Below, one piece after another: positions 34,711-42,678 of a stretch of DNA of 64,000 bases (position 1 is the stretch's first letter; each line of letters opens with the position of its first letter). The notes under the pieces were generated by a model that saw nothing but the letters and a program-made list of their open reading frames with translations, was not told the origin of the DNA and searched no databases. The translations under genes were made by a program, and so were the position numbers. This DNA is from Sulfurospirillum sp001602955 (GTDB lineage: Bacteria > Campylobacterota > Campylobacteria > Campylobacterales > Sulfurospirillaceae), in contig LVAC01000011.1 in the NCBI GenBank assembly GCA_001602955.1, positions 186,001 through 250,000 on the forward strand, read 5' to 3'.

Positions 34711-35162
34711 TGAAAAGAGGGTTTACACTGATTACCGCCATTATCTTTATCGTGTTAATTGCTACTATTGCAGCATTATCCCTCTCTTTTTCAACGTTTT
34801 CTACCAAACAAACCAGCGATCTCTATCTTAGAGAACAAGCCGAACTTTTACTTCAAAGCGGAACCGAATTTGCGCTTTTGGCCATCAGCGCTCATGAAAT
34901 CAACGCAACAAATGGATGCATTAACACAGTGAATGCACAATATCCCAAGGCCGGAGTCAATGCTCTTTTTGATATCAATGCTACGATTTATTACATCGGT
35001 AACGGGCTTCCTTTAGCATGCAATATCTTAGGCGATAATGCCCTAGCAACCACCGACTCCAATGTCACCGTTATTATCGATACCGTCGTCGAAACAACGC
35101 CCGGAAACAACATCTCTACAGAACCCATTCGCTTGCATCGCCGCACGATCCAAAAGCCGTAA
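34710..35162 (+). CDS. Pseudopilin-like protein 3, lacking Glu5
   Basis: A 150-residue protein with MKRG|FTLITAIIFIVLIATIAALS, a prepilin-type signal in which position 5 of the mature form is Thr, not Glu. GspK/PilX-type minor pilins also lack Glu5 and sit at the tip. A helical stretch follows (LREQAELLLQSGTEFALLAISAHE), as in PilX. Two cysteines may pair (GCINTV and LACNIL). AAAGG precedes the ATG. It ends the operon; no secretion ATPase, prepilin peptidase or secretin gene is nearby. Confidence 0.8.
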   Translation: MKRGFTLITAIIFIVLIATIAALSLSFSTFSTKQTSDLYLREQAELLLQSGTEFALLAISAHEINATNGCINTVNAQYPKAGVNALFDINATIYYIGNGLPLACNILGDNALATTDSNVTVIIDTVVETTPGNNISTEPIRLHRRTIQKP

Positions 35163-35203
35163 TTTCAGCTCAAAAACTCCTTTTCATTTAAGGTTGCATT
35201 TGT

Positions 35204-35209
35204 TATACT
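35204..35209 (+). promoter_or_regulatory. Extended -10 box of hpf
   Basis: TGTTATACT (extended -10 element, hexamer TATACT) 44 bases before the hpf ATG. Spacing puts the transcript start just before the leader hairpin. Confidence 0.45.
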
Positions 35210-35220
35210 GACCTCATAAA

Positions 35221-35235
35221 CCCGCACCGTGCGGG
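35221..35235 (+). promoter_or_regulatory. GC-rich hairpin in the hpf leader
   Basis: CCCGCA-CCG-TGCGGG: six perfect G/C-rich pairs around a three-base loop, between the -10 box and the ribosome site AAGGAG. It is at or near the 5' end of the mRNA, so it may stabilise the transcript or bind a regulator. Confidence 0.4.
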
Positions 35236-35252
35236 AAGGAAAAGGAGACAAG

Positions 35253-35771
35253 ATGAACACGAGTATCGTAGGTAAACAATTTGATTTGACCGAGCCGATT
35301 AAGGCTTATATCGAAGGAGCGGTTGATGCTCTTGGCAAATACAATTTGGATATTATCTCCGTGCGTACGGTGATCGCAGCCGATGAAAAAAACGGTAAAA
35401 AAGGCTTTAACGTTGAATTCGCGATCAATATGGCACATAAAAATACGATCGTTATCCAACAAAAAGACAAAGACGTTTATGCGGCGGTCGATCTTGCGAT
35501 TGAGCGCGCTAAAAAAGTGCTTCGCCGTCATCACGATAAAATTATTACTAACTCTAAAGCCACGGAAGATGCACCTCTCGTGATCGAAAATCAAGAAGGA
35601 AGCGACGACGAAATCGTTCCGATGCGTTTAGACAGCTATAAACCGATTGAGGTGGAAGACGCGATGAACGAGCTTAAAGCTTCCGATAAACAATTCCTTA
35701 TTTTCCACGATATGGAAGACAAATTCCGCGTAATGTATAAAAAAACCGACGGACGATTCGGTCTTTATTAA
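35253..35771 (+). CDS. hpf: Ribosome hibernation promoting factor, long form
   Basis: A 172-residue protein. Residues 1-100 form the HPF/RaiA fold that sits in the decoding channel (STSIV-type start, DLTEPIKAYIEGAVDALGKY, DLAIERAKKVLRRHHDK). The C-terminal domain (VPMRLDSYKPIEVEDAMNELKASD) is the dimerisation part of long HPF, which makes 100S ribosomes. AAGGAG precedes the ATG at 35253. It has its own promoter and terminator. Confidence 0.95.
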   Translation: MNTSIVGKQFDLTEPIKAYIEGAVDALGKYNLDIISVRTVIAADEKNGKKGFNVEFAINMAHKNTIVIQQKDKDVYAAVDLAIERAKKVLRRHHDKIITNSKATEDAPLVIENQEGSDDEIVPMRLDSYKPIEVEDAMNELKASDKQFLIFHDMEDKFRVMYKKTDGRFGLY

Positions 35772-35780
35772 CCTCTAGAC

Positions 35781-35805
35781 CCAAGCCGAGACTTGCTCGG
35801 CTTGG
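35781..35805 (+). terminator. Terminator of hpf
   Basis: Perfect 10-bp stem CCAAGCCGAG/CTCGGCTTGG around ACTTG, followed by CTTCTTTGCGTTTTT on the plus strand. It lies between the convergent hpf and recG genes. Confidence 0.8.
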
Positions 35806-35818
35806 CTTCTTTGCGTTT

Positions 35819-37642
35819 TTAACGCTGCACCGCCAATCGGTCTTGCGCCTCTTTCAAGATTGCTTCATCACTTCCCATTTCAAACCATACTAGCTTCTTA
35901 CCGCTTTGAATCACGCCTTCTACGACGTCTCCGCCTTGACGATACGCTAAGTCTAGCTCGGCAATCTCAAAACCGTCCAAGGTTCGGCTAAATTTTTCCA
36001 AACGTTCGTTTTGCGGCGTATTGGTGTATAAAAAGCAATACCCTTTTAGCCCGTTACGACTCACGCGACCTCGTAGCTGATGCAAACTCGCCAGCCCTAA
36101 ACGCTCGGCACCGACAATCACGATAGTCGAAAGCCTCGGAAGCGAAATGCCCACTTCCACGACGGTCGTCGAGATAAGCAAATTGCCCTCTTCTTTAAAT
36201 GTTTTTAAAATGTTCTCTTTGTGCTTGTCTTTTCCGTGCGTGACAAAAACGCCCTCAAAGTGTTTTTCCCAAAAACCGCGCCCTTCGTCGATCGATTGAT
36301 AGTGGATCACTTCACTCTCTTCCACCAGCGGATAGACGATAATGCACTGTCTTTTTGCTTCGATTTCGCGGCGAATATGCTCCAAAAGCATTTTAAAATT
36401 TGCTTTTGCGATCACATACGTCGTGATGTCTTTGGGAAACGGCAAGGTTTTAATGAACGAAAAATCGACCAACGACGATTGTATCATACTGAGCGTTCGG
36501 GGAATCGGCGTTGCCGAAAACTGTAAATAATGCGGATACCACATTCCTTTGGAAGAGACTAAAGCCGAAAGCAAGGCTCGTTGTTTGGTACCGAAACGGT
36601 GCTGTTCATCGACCATCACCAATGCGCACCTCGGCAATTCTTTATACAAAAGCGCATGCGTACCGACTAAAAAGTCAAACTGCGCCAAATCTTCTTTCGT
36701 ATCGGACTCTTGCGTGACCAAAAGTGTCTTGACATGTAAGGGTAAAAAACGCTTTGCCTCCTCAAACAATTGCGTCGCCAAGACGCTTGTCGGTGCCATT
36801 AAAACGGTCTTTTGCGGGTATGCCATCATCACGGACGCCAAAATGACCATCGTCTTACCGCAACCGACGTCGCCCATAATAACGCGTTTGGCGGCATTTT
36901 CACTTTGAAAATCGCGTTTAATCTCCGCAATGACTTTTTGCTGATCGTGCGTTAAACGAAAAGGCAAAGTTGCGATAAACGCTTTTTCGTCGCCGACCAG
37001 TTTTACACACGAAGGAAAGGTCGTTTTTTTGGCGGAAAGCTTTTGAAGATAATTGAAAATTTCGATGAATTTGAGACAGGAAATCGTCTCGTGCGTATAG
37101 GTGTTCGAAAATGCCGCCGCTTCTTGGGGCGTAGGAAAATGAAGGCTTAAAAGCGTTTGCGCCTCTTTGACATGTAAGCCTTCTTCGAGCAAGGTTTTTT
37201 CACTGACGTAACGCGCCATCAACGTGCTCACGGTTTTACTTTGAAGCGGCGTTTTATACTTACATGTCAGTGTATTGACCTGTGTCACGACTTGCGGTTG
37301 TATCATCTGCCATCTTCCGCCGTTGTAACTCAACTTGCCGCTGACGAAGAGTTCGCCGCCTCGCTTGAACACCGCTTTATGATAAGGCTTAAGCGCAAAA
37401 ATGACACCCTCAAAATGCATCTGCCACGCTTCGCAAAAAAAACGAATCTGAAGCACTTTGGGCGTTTGCGTAAGAGCCGTTATTTTCACGAAGACGGTAT
37501 TGACGCGATCCAGCAGAGGCGAAGGAGAAAGATAGGTATTTTCATACGCAGAGGGAAGCAGAAGCGCTAAATCTAAAAGCGTTCCTACTCCTAATTTTTT
37601 GAAACGTTCCTTATCGAGAGGATCGCATTCAATGTTTTTCAC
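35819..37642 (-). CDS. recG: ATP-dependent DNA helicase RecG
   Basis: A 607-residue fork-remodelling helicase. Helicase motifs seen: GDVGCGKTMVILAS (Walker A), MAPTSVLATQ, VDEQHRFGTKQR (DEQH box), QFSATPIPRTL, and the C-terminal ATEVGISLPRL-like and QLRGRVSRNGLKGYC motifs. It is shorter than the E. coli protein because the N-terminal wedge domain is reduced, as in other Campylobacterota. It overlaps the upstream M16-like gene by 14 bases. Confidence 0.95.
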   Translation of the reverse strand: MKNIECDPLDKERFKKLGVGTLLDLALLLPSAYENTYLSPSPLLDRVNTVFVKITALTQTPKVLQIRFFCEAWQMHFEGVIFALKPYHKAVFKRGGELFVSGKLSYNGGRWQMIQPQVVTQVNTLTCKYKTPLQSKTVSTLMARYVSEKTLLEEGLHVKEAQTLLSLHFPTPQEAAAFSNTYTHETISCLKFIEIFNYLQKLSAKKTTFPSCVKLVGDEKAFIATLPFRLTHDQQKVIAEIKRDFQSENAAKRVIMGDVGCGKTMVILASVMMAYPQKTVLMAPTSVLATQLFEEAKRFLPLHVKTLLVTQESDTKEDLAQFDFLVGTHALLYKELPRCALVMVDEQHRFGTKQRALLSALVSSKGMWYPHYLQFSATPIPRTLSMIQSSLVDFSFIKTLPFPKDITTYVIAKANFKMLLEHIRREIEAKRQCIIVYPLVEESEVIHYQSIDEGRGFWEKHFEGVFVTHGKDKHKENILKTFKEEGNLLISTTVVEVGISLPRLSTIVIVGAERLGLASLHQLRGRVSRNGLKGYCFLYTNTPQNERLEKFSRTLDGFEIAELDLAYRQGGDVVEGVIQSGKKLVWFEMGSDEAILKEAQDRLAVQR

Positions 37643-38927
37643 GTTTGGTTACGACCGAAAAGCTTAACGCGGTAATTTCGTCATGTTTTTTGATAAACGC
37701 GTTTAACTCGGGAAGCGTCAATTTTTCTATTTTTTCGAGCTGTTGCTTGGAGTGTCCTTGCTCGTAACCGTTGTAATACTCAAAAAAAGCGCGGGAGAGT
37801 CTTTGCGAAAGCGTTTCGTTACGAAGCGGCTCGGAACCGAGTAAAAAACGTTTGGCTTGGTCGAGTTCTTCTTGCGTCGCTCCTTGTTCGACAAAACGTT
37901 TGATCTCTTGCGCGACGATCTTTTTTGCCTCTTCAAGGTTTTCGTTCTTCGTTTGAAGATGACCGGTAAAACTGCTATGCGATTTGCCGATACTGCTTCT
38001 ACTGTAACTCGAATATGCCAATCCTCGCTTCACGCGTACCTCTTCCATCAAACGACTTCCAAAACCGCTCTCGCCCAAAATAAAGCTCGCGACTTTGGCT
38101 TTGTACGCTTCCGAATCACCGCTTTTCATGTAAAAAGGCGCCCCAAAATAGATATAAGCTTGCTCGCTCTCTTTGTAGACGATCTGTTCTTTGGCGTCTT
38201 TGTTCGCGTCAAAATACGGCATCGCCTTGATATGTCCATGCTTGAACTCGTTTAATACGGGAAGCAACATCGTTTTAAGCTCCTCAAGTTCGATGTCGCC
38301 GCCTGCAACGATAATGAGGTTTTGTAAGCTGACGCGTTCTTTGTAGAACACCTCAACGTCTTTGAGTTTTAAGGCTTTGATGCTTTTCACTTCTCCACTA
38401 TAGGGGTGCGCAAAAGGCGTCTCTTTAAAAATCAATTTTTGAAGGTTGAGATTGGCGATGTAGTCAAAGTCGCTCTCTTTATTGGAAAGCATACCCAACG
38501 TTAAAAGTTTGATTTTTTCAAAGCTCTCTTTGGAAAAATTAGGACTTTTGACCAATTTCCCCAACATCTCAAGCGCATAAGGAAACTGCTCTTTGAGCGA
38601 TGAAACTTCAAATACCAGCGTTTCAACGCCTGCATGTGCATCTAAAGAGATCGCGCGAAACTCAAGCTCTTCGGCAAACGCGGTTGCTCCCATCTCTTTG
38701 GTTCCCTCGCCGAGCATCGCCGCTAAAAACTTTGCAATTCCCTCATGCTCTTTATCTTCCATACTTCCGGCGTTTTGAACCACGATCTGAACGGATGCTA
38801 TCGGTAAGGTCGTATCTTTTTCAAATACCACGGGAACGGCAACCTCGCCGACCTTGATATGACTAATCTCTTGAGCCACTACTACTCCTTGTAACAAAAT
38901 CACCAATGCGATTATTAATTTTTTCAT
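37629..38927 (-). CDS. M16-family peptidase homologue without the zinc motif
   Basis: A 432-residue exported protein with a signal peptide (1-18, LIIALVILLQGVVVA). The fold matches M16 (pitrilysin/PqqL) with SVQIVVQNAGSMED, GEGTKEMGATAFAEELE, a middle glycine-rich GLAYSSYSR and the C-terminal half repeat. The zinc motif HxxEH is replaced by KFLAA in EGIAKFLAAML, so this copy should not bind zinc like classic members. It could be a chaperone or the silent partner of an active M16 protease. It overlaps mqnC by four bases. Confidence 0.8.
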   Translation of the reverse strand: MKKLIIALVILLQGVVVAQEISHIKVGEVAVPVVFEKDTTLPIASVQIVVQNAGSMEDKEHEGIAKFLAAMLGEGTKEMGATAFAEELEFRAISLDAHAGVETLVFEVSSLKEQFPYALEMLGKLVKSPNFSKESFEKIKLLTLGMLSNKESDFDYIANLNLQKLIFKETPFAHPYSGEVKSIKALKLKDVEVFYKERVSLQNLIIVAGGDIELEELKTMLLPVLNEFKHGHIKAMPYFDANKDAKEQIVYKESEQAYIYFGAPFYMKSGDSEAYKAKVASFILGESGFGSRLMEEVRVKRGLAYSSYSRSSIGKSHSSFTGHLQTKNENLEEAKKIVAQEIKRFVEQGATQEELDQAKRFLLGSEPLRNETLSQRLSRAFFEYYNGYEQGHSKQQLEKIEKLTLPELNAFIKKHDEITALSFSVVTKREKH

Positions 38928-39973
38928 GCAAATTTCTCCAAAATCGTATACGCCGTATCCCGTTTGGCGGGAATGGAGCCGATGTCTTTGATGAGTTTGA
39001 TCATCTCGGCTTGATTCATACGATTAGCCGCACCTGCGGCTTTAACGACGTTTTCTTCCATCATGGTACTTCCCAAATCGTTTGCTCCGAACAGAAGTGC
39101 CAACTGGCCGATGTAACTGCCTTGCGTTACCCATGAACTTTGAATATTTTTAAAATTATCCAAATACAAGCGACTGACCGCTAAAAGCCGTAAATAACGA
39201 TTGGAAGACTGTTTTTGAATTTCGGGATGCTCGGCTTTTAACTTCGTATGATCGCTTTGAAAACTCCACATAATGAACGCGCGAAATCCACCCGTTTCAT
39301 CTTGCAACGCTCTGATTTTCTCCCAATGCTCCACAATCTCTTCATCGCTCTCCAGCGTTCCGAACATCATCGTAGCGGTTGTTTTCATGCCGATTTCGTG
39401 CGCGCTTTTGTGAACGTTGAGCCACTGCTGCGCACTCAGTTTTTTCGGTGCAACCAAATCGCGCACGCGGTCGCTTAAAATTTCCGCTCCGGCTCCGGGG
39501 ATACTGAAAAGCCCTTTGGCGTGAAGTCTGGTTAAAACCTCTTTGTAACTCAATTTGGAAATGCGCGCGATATAATCAATCTCTATCGCCGAAAATCCGT
39601 GGATCGTAATGCTCGGATAATGCGTGGCTATCCATTCCACCAACGCTTCATACCATTCAATTTTCAACGTCGGATGTACGCCGCCTTGAAATAAAATCTG
39701 CGTGCCGCCGATAGCGATCAATTCTTCGATTTTCTCTCCGATTTGCTCAAACGAGAGCACGTACGCCTCTTCTTCTTTCACATGACGGTAAAACGCGCAA
39801 AATTTACAATCGACCCAACACACGTTAGTATAATTAATATTGCGATCCACCACAAACGTCGTTATATTTTCGGGGTGAAGCTCCCTTTTTCGTGCCGACG
39901 CCATCTGGCCTAAAGTGTTGAGATCGACTTCGCGTATTAAACGTAACGCTTCCTCACGACTCATACGTTCCAT
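38924..39973 (-). CDS. mqnC: Cyclic dehypoxanthinyl futalosine synthase
   Basis: A 349-residue radical SAM enzyme of the futalosine route to menaquinone. The cluster motif is CWVDCKFC (CX3CX2C) within NYTNVCWVDCKFCAFYRH. GGTQILFQGGVHP, FSIPGAGAEILSDRVRD and MMFGTLESDEE agree with MqnC rather than MqnE. The route is standard for Campylobacterota. Start at 39973; MSREEA three codons later is also possible. Confidence 0.92.
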   Translation of the reverse strand: MERMSREEALRLIREVDLNTLGQMASARKRELHPENITTFVVDRNINYTNVCWVDCKFCAFYRHVKEEEAYVLSFEQIGEKIEELIAIGGTQILFQGGVHPTLKIEWYEALVEWIATHYPSITIHGFSAIEIDYIARISKLSYKEVLTRLHAKGLFSIPGAGAEILSDRVRDLVAPKKLSAQQWLNVHKSAHEIGMKTTATMMFGTLESDEEIVEHWEKIRALQDETGGFRAFIMWSFQSDHTKLKAEHPEIQKQSSNRYLRLLAVSRLYLDNFKNIQSSWVTQGSYIGQLALLFGANDLGSTMMEENVVKAAGAANRMNQAEMIKLIKDIGSIPAKRDTAYTILEKFA

Positions 39974-40490
39974 AAAAATCCTTTTTTAAAAACACCGCGC
40001 CGAACAAGCCGCAAAGCGGAATGACGCTGAGCCCTATCAAAAATGCTACGGCATCGAATCGGCTCTTATGCACTAAAACCAACAACGTTAAAAATAAAAT
40101 ACCGTAGGTTGCGATACGATACACCGAAAGTGCACTTTTATAGCTTAAAGAGAGATTTTGAAAACTCTCTTTAAAGCCGATTTTAGGCGGTTTTTTCTCT
40201 GATGCGAGCGGGGGGTCTTGTATCGTTGCGTCTTCGTTCTCTTTTTCGCTTTCTTCGTCATCATCCTCGTAGTAATGCTCAAATTTATCCGGCGGTATTG
40301 CTCCCGCTGCCAAACGCGATTGTACCATGCGGTGATACGAATAAAACGACGCAAACGTAATCAACAAAGAACAGGCAAATGCCGCTTGCGTGTTTAAAAG
40401 CCAGTTACCGCCTTGCATCAACGAGACGGCAAGAACCGCTGCGTCCCCCGCAAGGTACGCCAGCAAAAGCTTAACGCTCGTCTTTCTCAT
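39954..40490 (-). CDS. Integral membrane protein of unknown function
   Basis: A 178-residue protein starting at MRKTSVKLL (ATG at 40490), overlapping the AtpZ-like gene by 20 bases; MSKTTMRK at 40505 is an alternative. Two hydrophobic helices (about 8-28 and 36-56), an acidic cytoplasmic loop (YYEDDDEESEKENED), then two more near the end (GILFLTLLVLVH and LIGLSVIPLCGLFG). I do not recognise the family. It sits between hemL-AtpZ and mqnC, an order I remember from Campylobacter genomes. Confidence 0.6.
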   Translation of the reverse strand: MRKTSVKLLLAYLAGDAAVLAVSLMQGGNWLLNTQAAFACSLLITFASFYSYHRMVQSRLAAGAIPPDKFEHYYEDDDEESEKENEDATIQDPPLASEKKPPKIGFKESFQNLSLSYKSALSVYRIATYGILFLTLLVLVHKSRFDAVAFLIGLSVIPLCGLFGAVFLKKDFYGTYES

Positions 40491-40764
40491 CGTCGTCTTT
40501 GACATGTCGGTAATTTTGATAGCGTACGTCGTCTTTAAGCTCATCCAGCGAACGAAGGTTTTTTTTGTAGGCTTTGTAAACATTCAAAATTGCTCCGCCT
40601 ACGCCCCAAAAAACGCCGAGCCATAAAAGCCACGGCATTTGGAAGTATCGGCTCATCCAAAAGCCGGCTCCCGCGCCGAGTGCTACGGCGACGACCATCG
40701 AAATGCCTAAAGAGAGCTGTTCGGCTCCCTCAATTAATCTTCCGTATTTCGGTTTTTCGCTCAT
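40471..40764 (-). CDS. AtpZ/AtpI-like small membrane protein
   Basis: A 97-residue protein with two membrane helices (SLGISMVVAVALGAGAGFWM and MPWLLWLGVFWGVGGAILNV) and a charged C-tail. The pattern GxGxGFWxSRYF and the second GGAILNVYK helix match the AtpZ/AtpI family, which assists ATP synthase c-ring assembly or Mg/Ca transport. No atp genes are near. The ATG overlaps the hemL stop (ATGA). Confidence 0.7.
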   Translation of the reverse strand: MSEKPKYGRLIEGAEQLSLGISMVVAVALGAGAGFWMSRYFQMPWLLWLGVFWGVGGAILNVYKAYKKNLRSLDELKDDVRYQNYRHVKDDDEKDER

Positions 40765-42056
40765 GCCATCTCTTTAAAAACTTTTTGCGCTGCTTCGATC
40801 GTATCGTCGATCATCGCGTCGCTAATCGCCGTCGAAATAAATCCGGTTTCAAACTGTGAGCACGCAAAATAGAACCCCTCATTCAACATGCCTTGGTGAA
40901 ATGCCGCAAAACGCTTCGTATCGGACGAAAGCGCATCGGCAAAATTTCTCACGGGCTTATCGTTAAAGAAAAAGCCGAACATAGAGCCGATTGCATCGAC
41001 TTGCAGTGCGATACCCGCATCGCAAGCCGCACTTTTAAGCCCTTCGACCAAGCGTTTGGCTTTGGCTTCCAGCGAAGCGTAAACGACCGCTTCATTCTCG
41101 ATGAGTTGCTCAAGCGAAGCCAAACCTGCCGCCATCGCGACCGGATTGCCGCTGAGAGTTCCGGCTTGATACACCGGACCTTGCGGCGAAAGGCTATCCA
41201 TAATCTCGGCACGTCCCGCGAATGCACCGACGGGCATACCGCCGCCGATTACTTTTCCAAACGTCACTAAATCCGGAACGGTACCGTAAATACCTTGCGC
41301 TCCTTTTAACGACGCGCGAAACCCGCTCATCACTTCGTCAAAAATCAAAAGCGCGCCGTGCTTTTCGCACAAGGCTTTTAAATCTTCCAAAAATTTCGGA
41401 TCGGCGGGAACGAATCCCATATTGCCCGCAAGCGGTTCGATGATGACGCACGCGATGTTTTTAGAGTGTTTAAAGCACTCTTTGACGCTTTTAATATCGT
41501 TGTATTTCGCAAGCAACGTATGTTTCGTCAAATCGGCGGGAACGCCCGGAGAGCTGGGATTGCCGAACGTCGTCGCGCCGCTTCCCGCTTGCACCAAAAG
41601 CGAATCGCTGTGCCCGTGATAACATCCCTCAAATTTAACGATGTCGTCTTTACATGTAACGCCTCTTGCCAAACGAATCGCACTCATAACCGCTTCGGTT
41701 CCGCTACTGACAAACCTTACTTTGTCGATTTCGGGGAAAAGTGAACAGATTAAACCGGCAAGTTTGGTCTCCGCTTTGGTCGGTGCTCCAAAACTAAGTC
41801 CTTTTTTTACCGCTTTGATGACCGCTTTTTCGATCGTATCGTCGGCATGACCGAAAATAAGCGGTCCCCAACTTTGAACGTAATCGACGTAACGGTTATC
41901 GTCGACATCGATCAGATACGCTCCTTCGCCTTTTTTGATAAATAACGGCGTTCCGCCCACGCTTTGAAACGCCCGAACCGGAGAGTCCACACCTCCGGGA
42001 ATGACGCGACACGCTTTCTCGTACGCTTTGACGCTCTTATCATGATTCATCTTCAT
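40761..42056 (-). CDS. hemL: Glutamate-1-semialdehyde 2,1-aminomutase
   Basis: A 431-residue PLP enzyme that makes 5-aminolevulinate for heme. Seen: IPGGVDSPVRAFQSVGGTP at the start (diagnostic of HemL), FVSSGTEAVMSAIRLAR, EGCYHGHSDSLLVQAGSGA, and the PLP lysine in TFGKVIGGGMPVGAF. Length matches. It fits the C5 heme pathway. The cytochrome c gene upstream may share the strand but is separated by 54 bases. Confidence 0.97.
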   Translation of the reverse strand: MKMNHDKSVKAYEKACRVIPGGVDSPVRAFQSVGGTPLFIKKGEGAYLIDVDDNRYVDYVQSWGPLIFGHADDTIEKAVIKAVKKGLSFGAPTKAETKLAGLICSLFPEIDKVRFVSSGTEAVMSAIRLARGVTCKDDIVKFEGCYHGHSDSLLVQAGSGATTFGNPSSPGVPADLTKHTLLAKYNDIKSVKECFKHSKNIACVIIEPLAGNMGFVPADPKFLEDLKALCEKHGALLIFDEVMSGFRASLKGAQGIYGTVPDLVTFGKVIGGGMPVGAFAGRAEIMDSLSPQGPVYQAGTLSGNPVAMAAGLASLEQLIENEAVVYASLEAKAKRLVEGLKSAACDAGIALQVDAIGSMFGFFFNDKPVRNFADALSSDTKRFAAFHQGMLNEGFYFACSQFETGFISTAISDAMIDDTIEAAQKVFKEMA

Positions 42057-42110
42057 TCCTCGTACTCTATTTTTGATTATTTTACTGAAACTTTGCCTAT
42101 AAACCGCTTT

Positions 42111-42458
42111 TTACTTTTTCACTTCGCTTGAGACGTAATAATACAAACTATCGATCTCCTGCCACGTTAAAAAGTAGGTCGGCATGACTTTATGTTGCGT
42201 TGTTAAGGCGTGAAAAAAACGCTCTTTGCTTAAGTTTGTGATATTCGGAGCTTCTAAAACGACGGTTTTGCCTTTGAGCGTATATTGAGAGATAATCGTA
42301 CCTTCCCCTTTTTCTCCGTGGCATTTATTGCAACCGATACCCCGAGGATTGGAATAGAGCATTTTGGCATATTCCATTTTTGTAATAAAATCTTCACTCC
42401 GAAGCGATACGCCAGATAGCAGTAAAAACATCGTAATCCCAAGCCCCAGTCGCTTCAA
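42111..42458 (-). CDS. Single-heme cytochrome c
   Basis: A 115-residue periplasmic cytochrome. A signal peptide (about 1-21) is followed by GIGCNKCHGEKGEG, a CXXCH heme site, and a methionine near the end (HKVMPTYFLTWQEIDSLYYYV), the likely axial ligand. It resembles cytochrome c-553/class I proteins, acting in electron transfer. The partner is unknown. It diverges from the RNA-like region and folD. Confidence 0.85.
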   Translation of the reverse strand: MKRLGLGITMFLLLSGVSLRSEDFITKMEYAKMLYSNPRGIGCNKCHGEKGEGTIISQYTLKGKTVVLEAPNITNLSKERFFHALTTQHKVMPTYFLTWQEIDSLYYYVSSEVKK

Positions 42459-42486
42459 AACCCTTTTATCCCTTCTTTAATAGACG

Positions 42487-42625
42487 TCTTGCAAAATCCG
42501 CTTTACAAGAGGTAAAAGCACCCAAGGGTGCATGGGCACTCCACCGACGAGAACCCAATGTTAACGTCGTCTTTGCAGCTTTACTTCAAAGGCGTATTCT
42601 CAAGCGTTCATACTCTTTTGCAAGA
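42487..42625. other. Possible structured RNA or repeat between cytochrome c and folD
   Basis: A gap of 220 bases without a gene holds an ordered set of inverted repeats. Closing arms TCTTGCAAAA (42487-42496) and TTTTGCAAGA (42616-42625) pair perfectly. Inside are GCTTTAC/GTAAAAGC (42500-42519), GCACC-CAAG-GGTGC (42518-42531), an exclusive alternative GTGC-ATGG-GCAC (42528-42539), CGACG/CGTCG (42545-42569) and CTTTG/CAAAG further on. I know no RNA family with this order; it does not show THF, ZTP, SRP or 6S cores. Confidence 0.4.
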
Positions 42626-42644
42626 ACTTTAATAGTAAGTTTGC

Positions 42645-42650
42645 TATAGT
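42645..42650 (+). promoter_or_regulatory. -10 box of folD
   Basis: TTTGCTATAGT gives an extended -10 element (TGCTATAGT) 28 bases before the folD ATG. If this is the folD start, the structured stretch upstream is not part of the folD mRNA. Confidence 0.4.
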
Positions 42651-42678
42651 ACCAAAAATGAATTTAAAGGATGTTTGA

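Noticed and set aside
42481..42678. THF, ZTP, glycine or SRP RNA upstream of folD
   Set aside because: None of the conserved cores that I know for these RNAs (for example the ZTP CCGCCUGGGC end or the SRP GGAAGG loop) is present.
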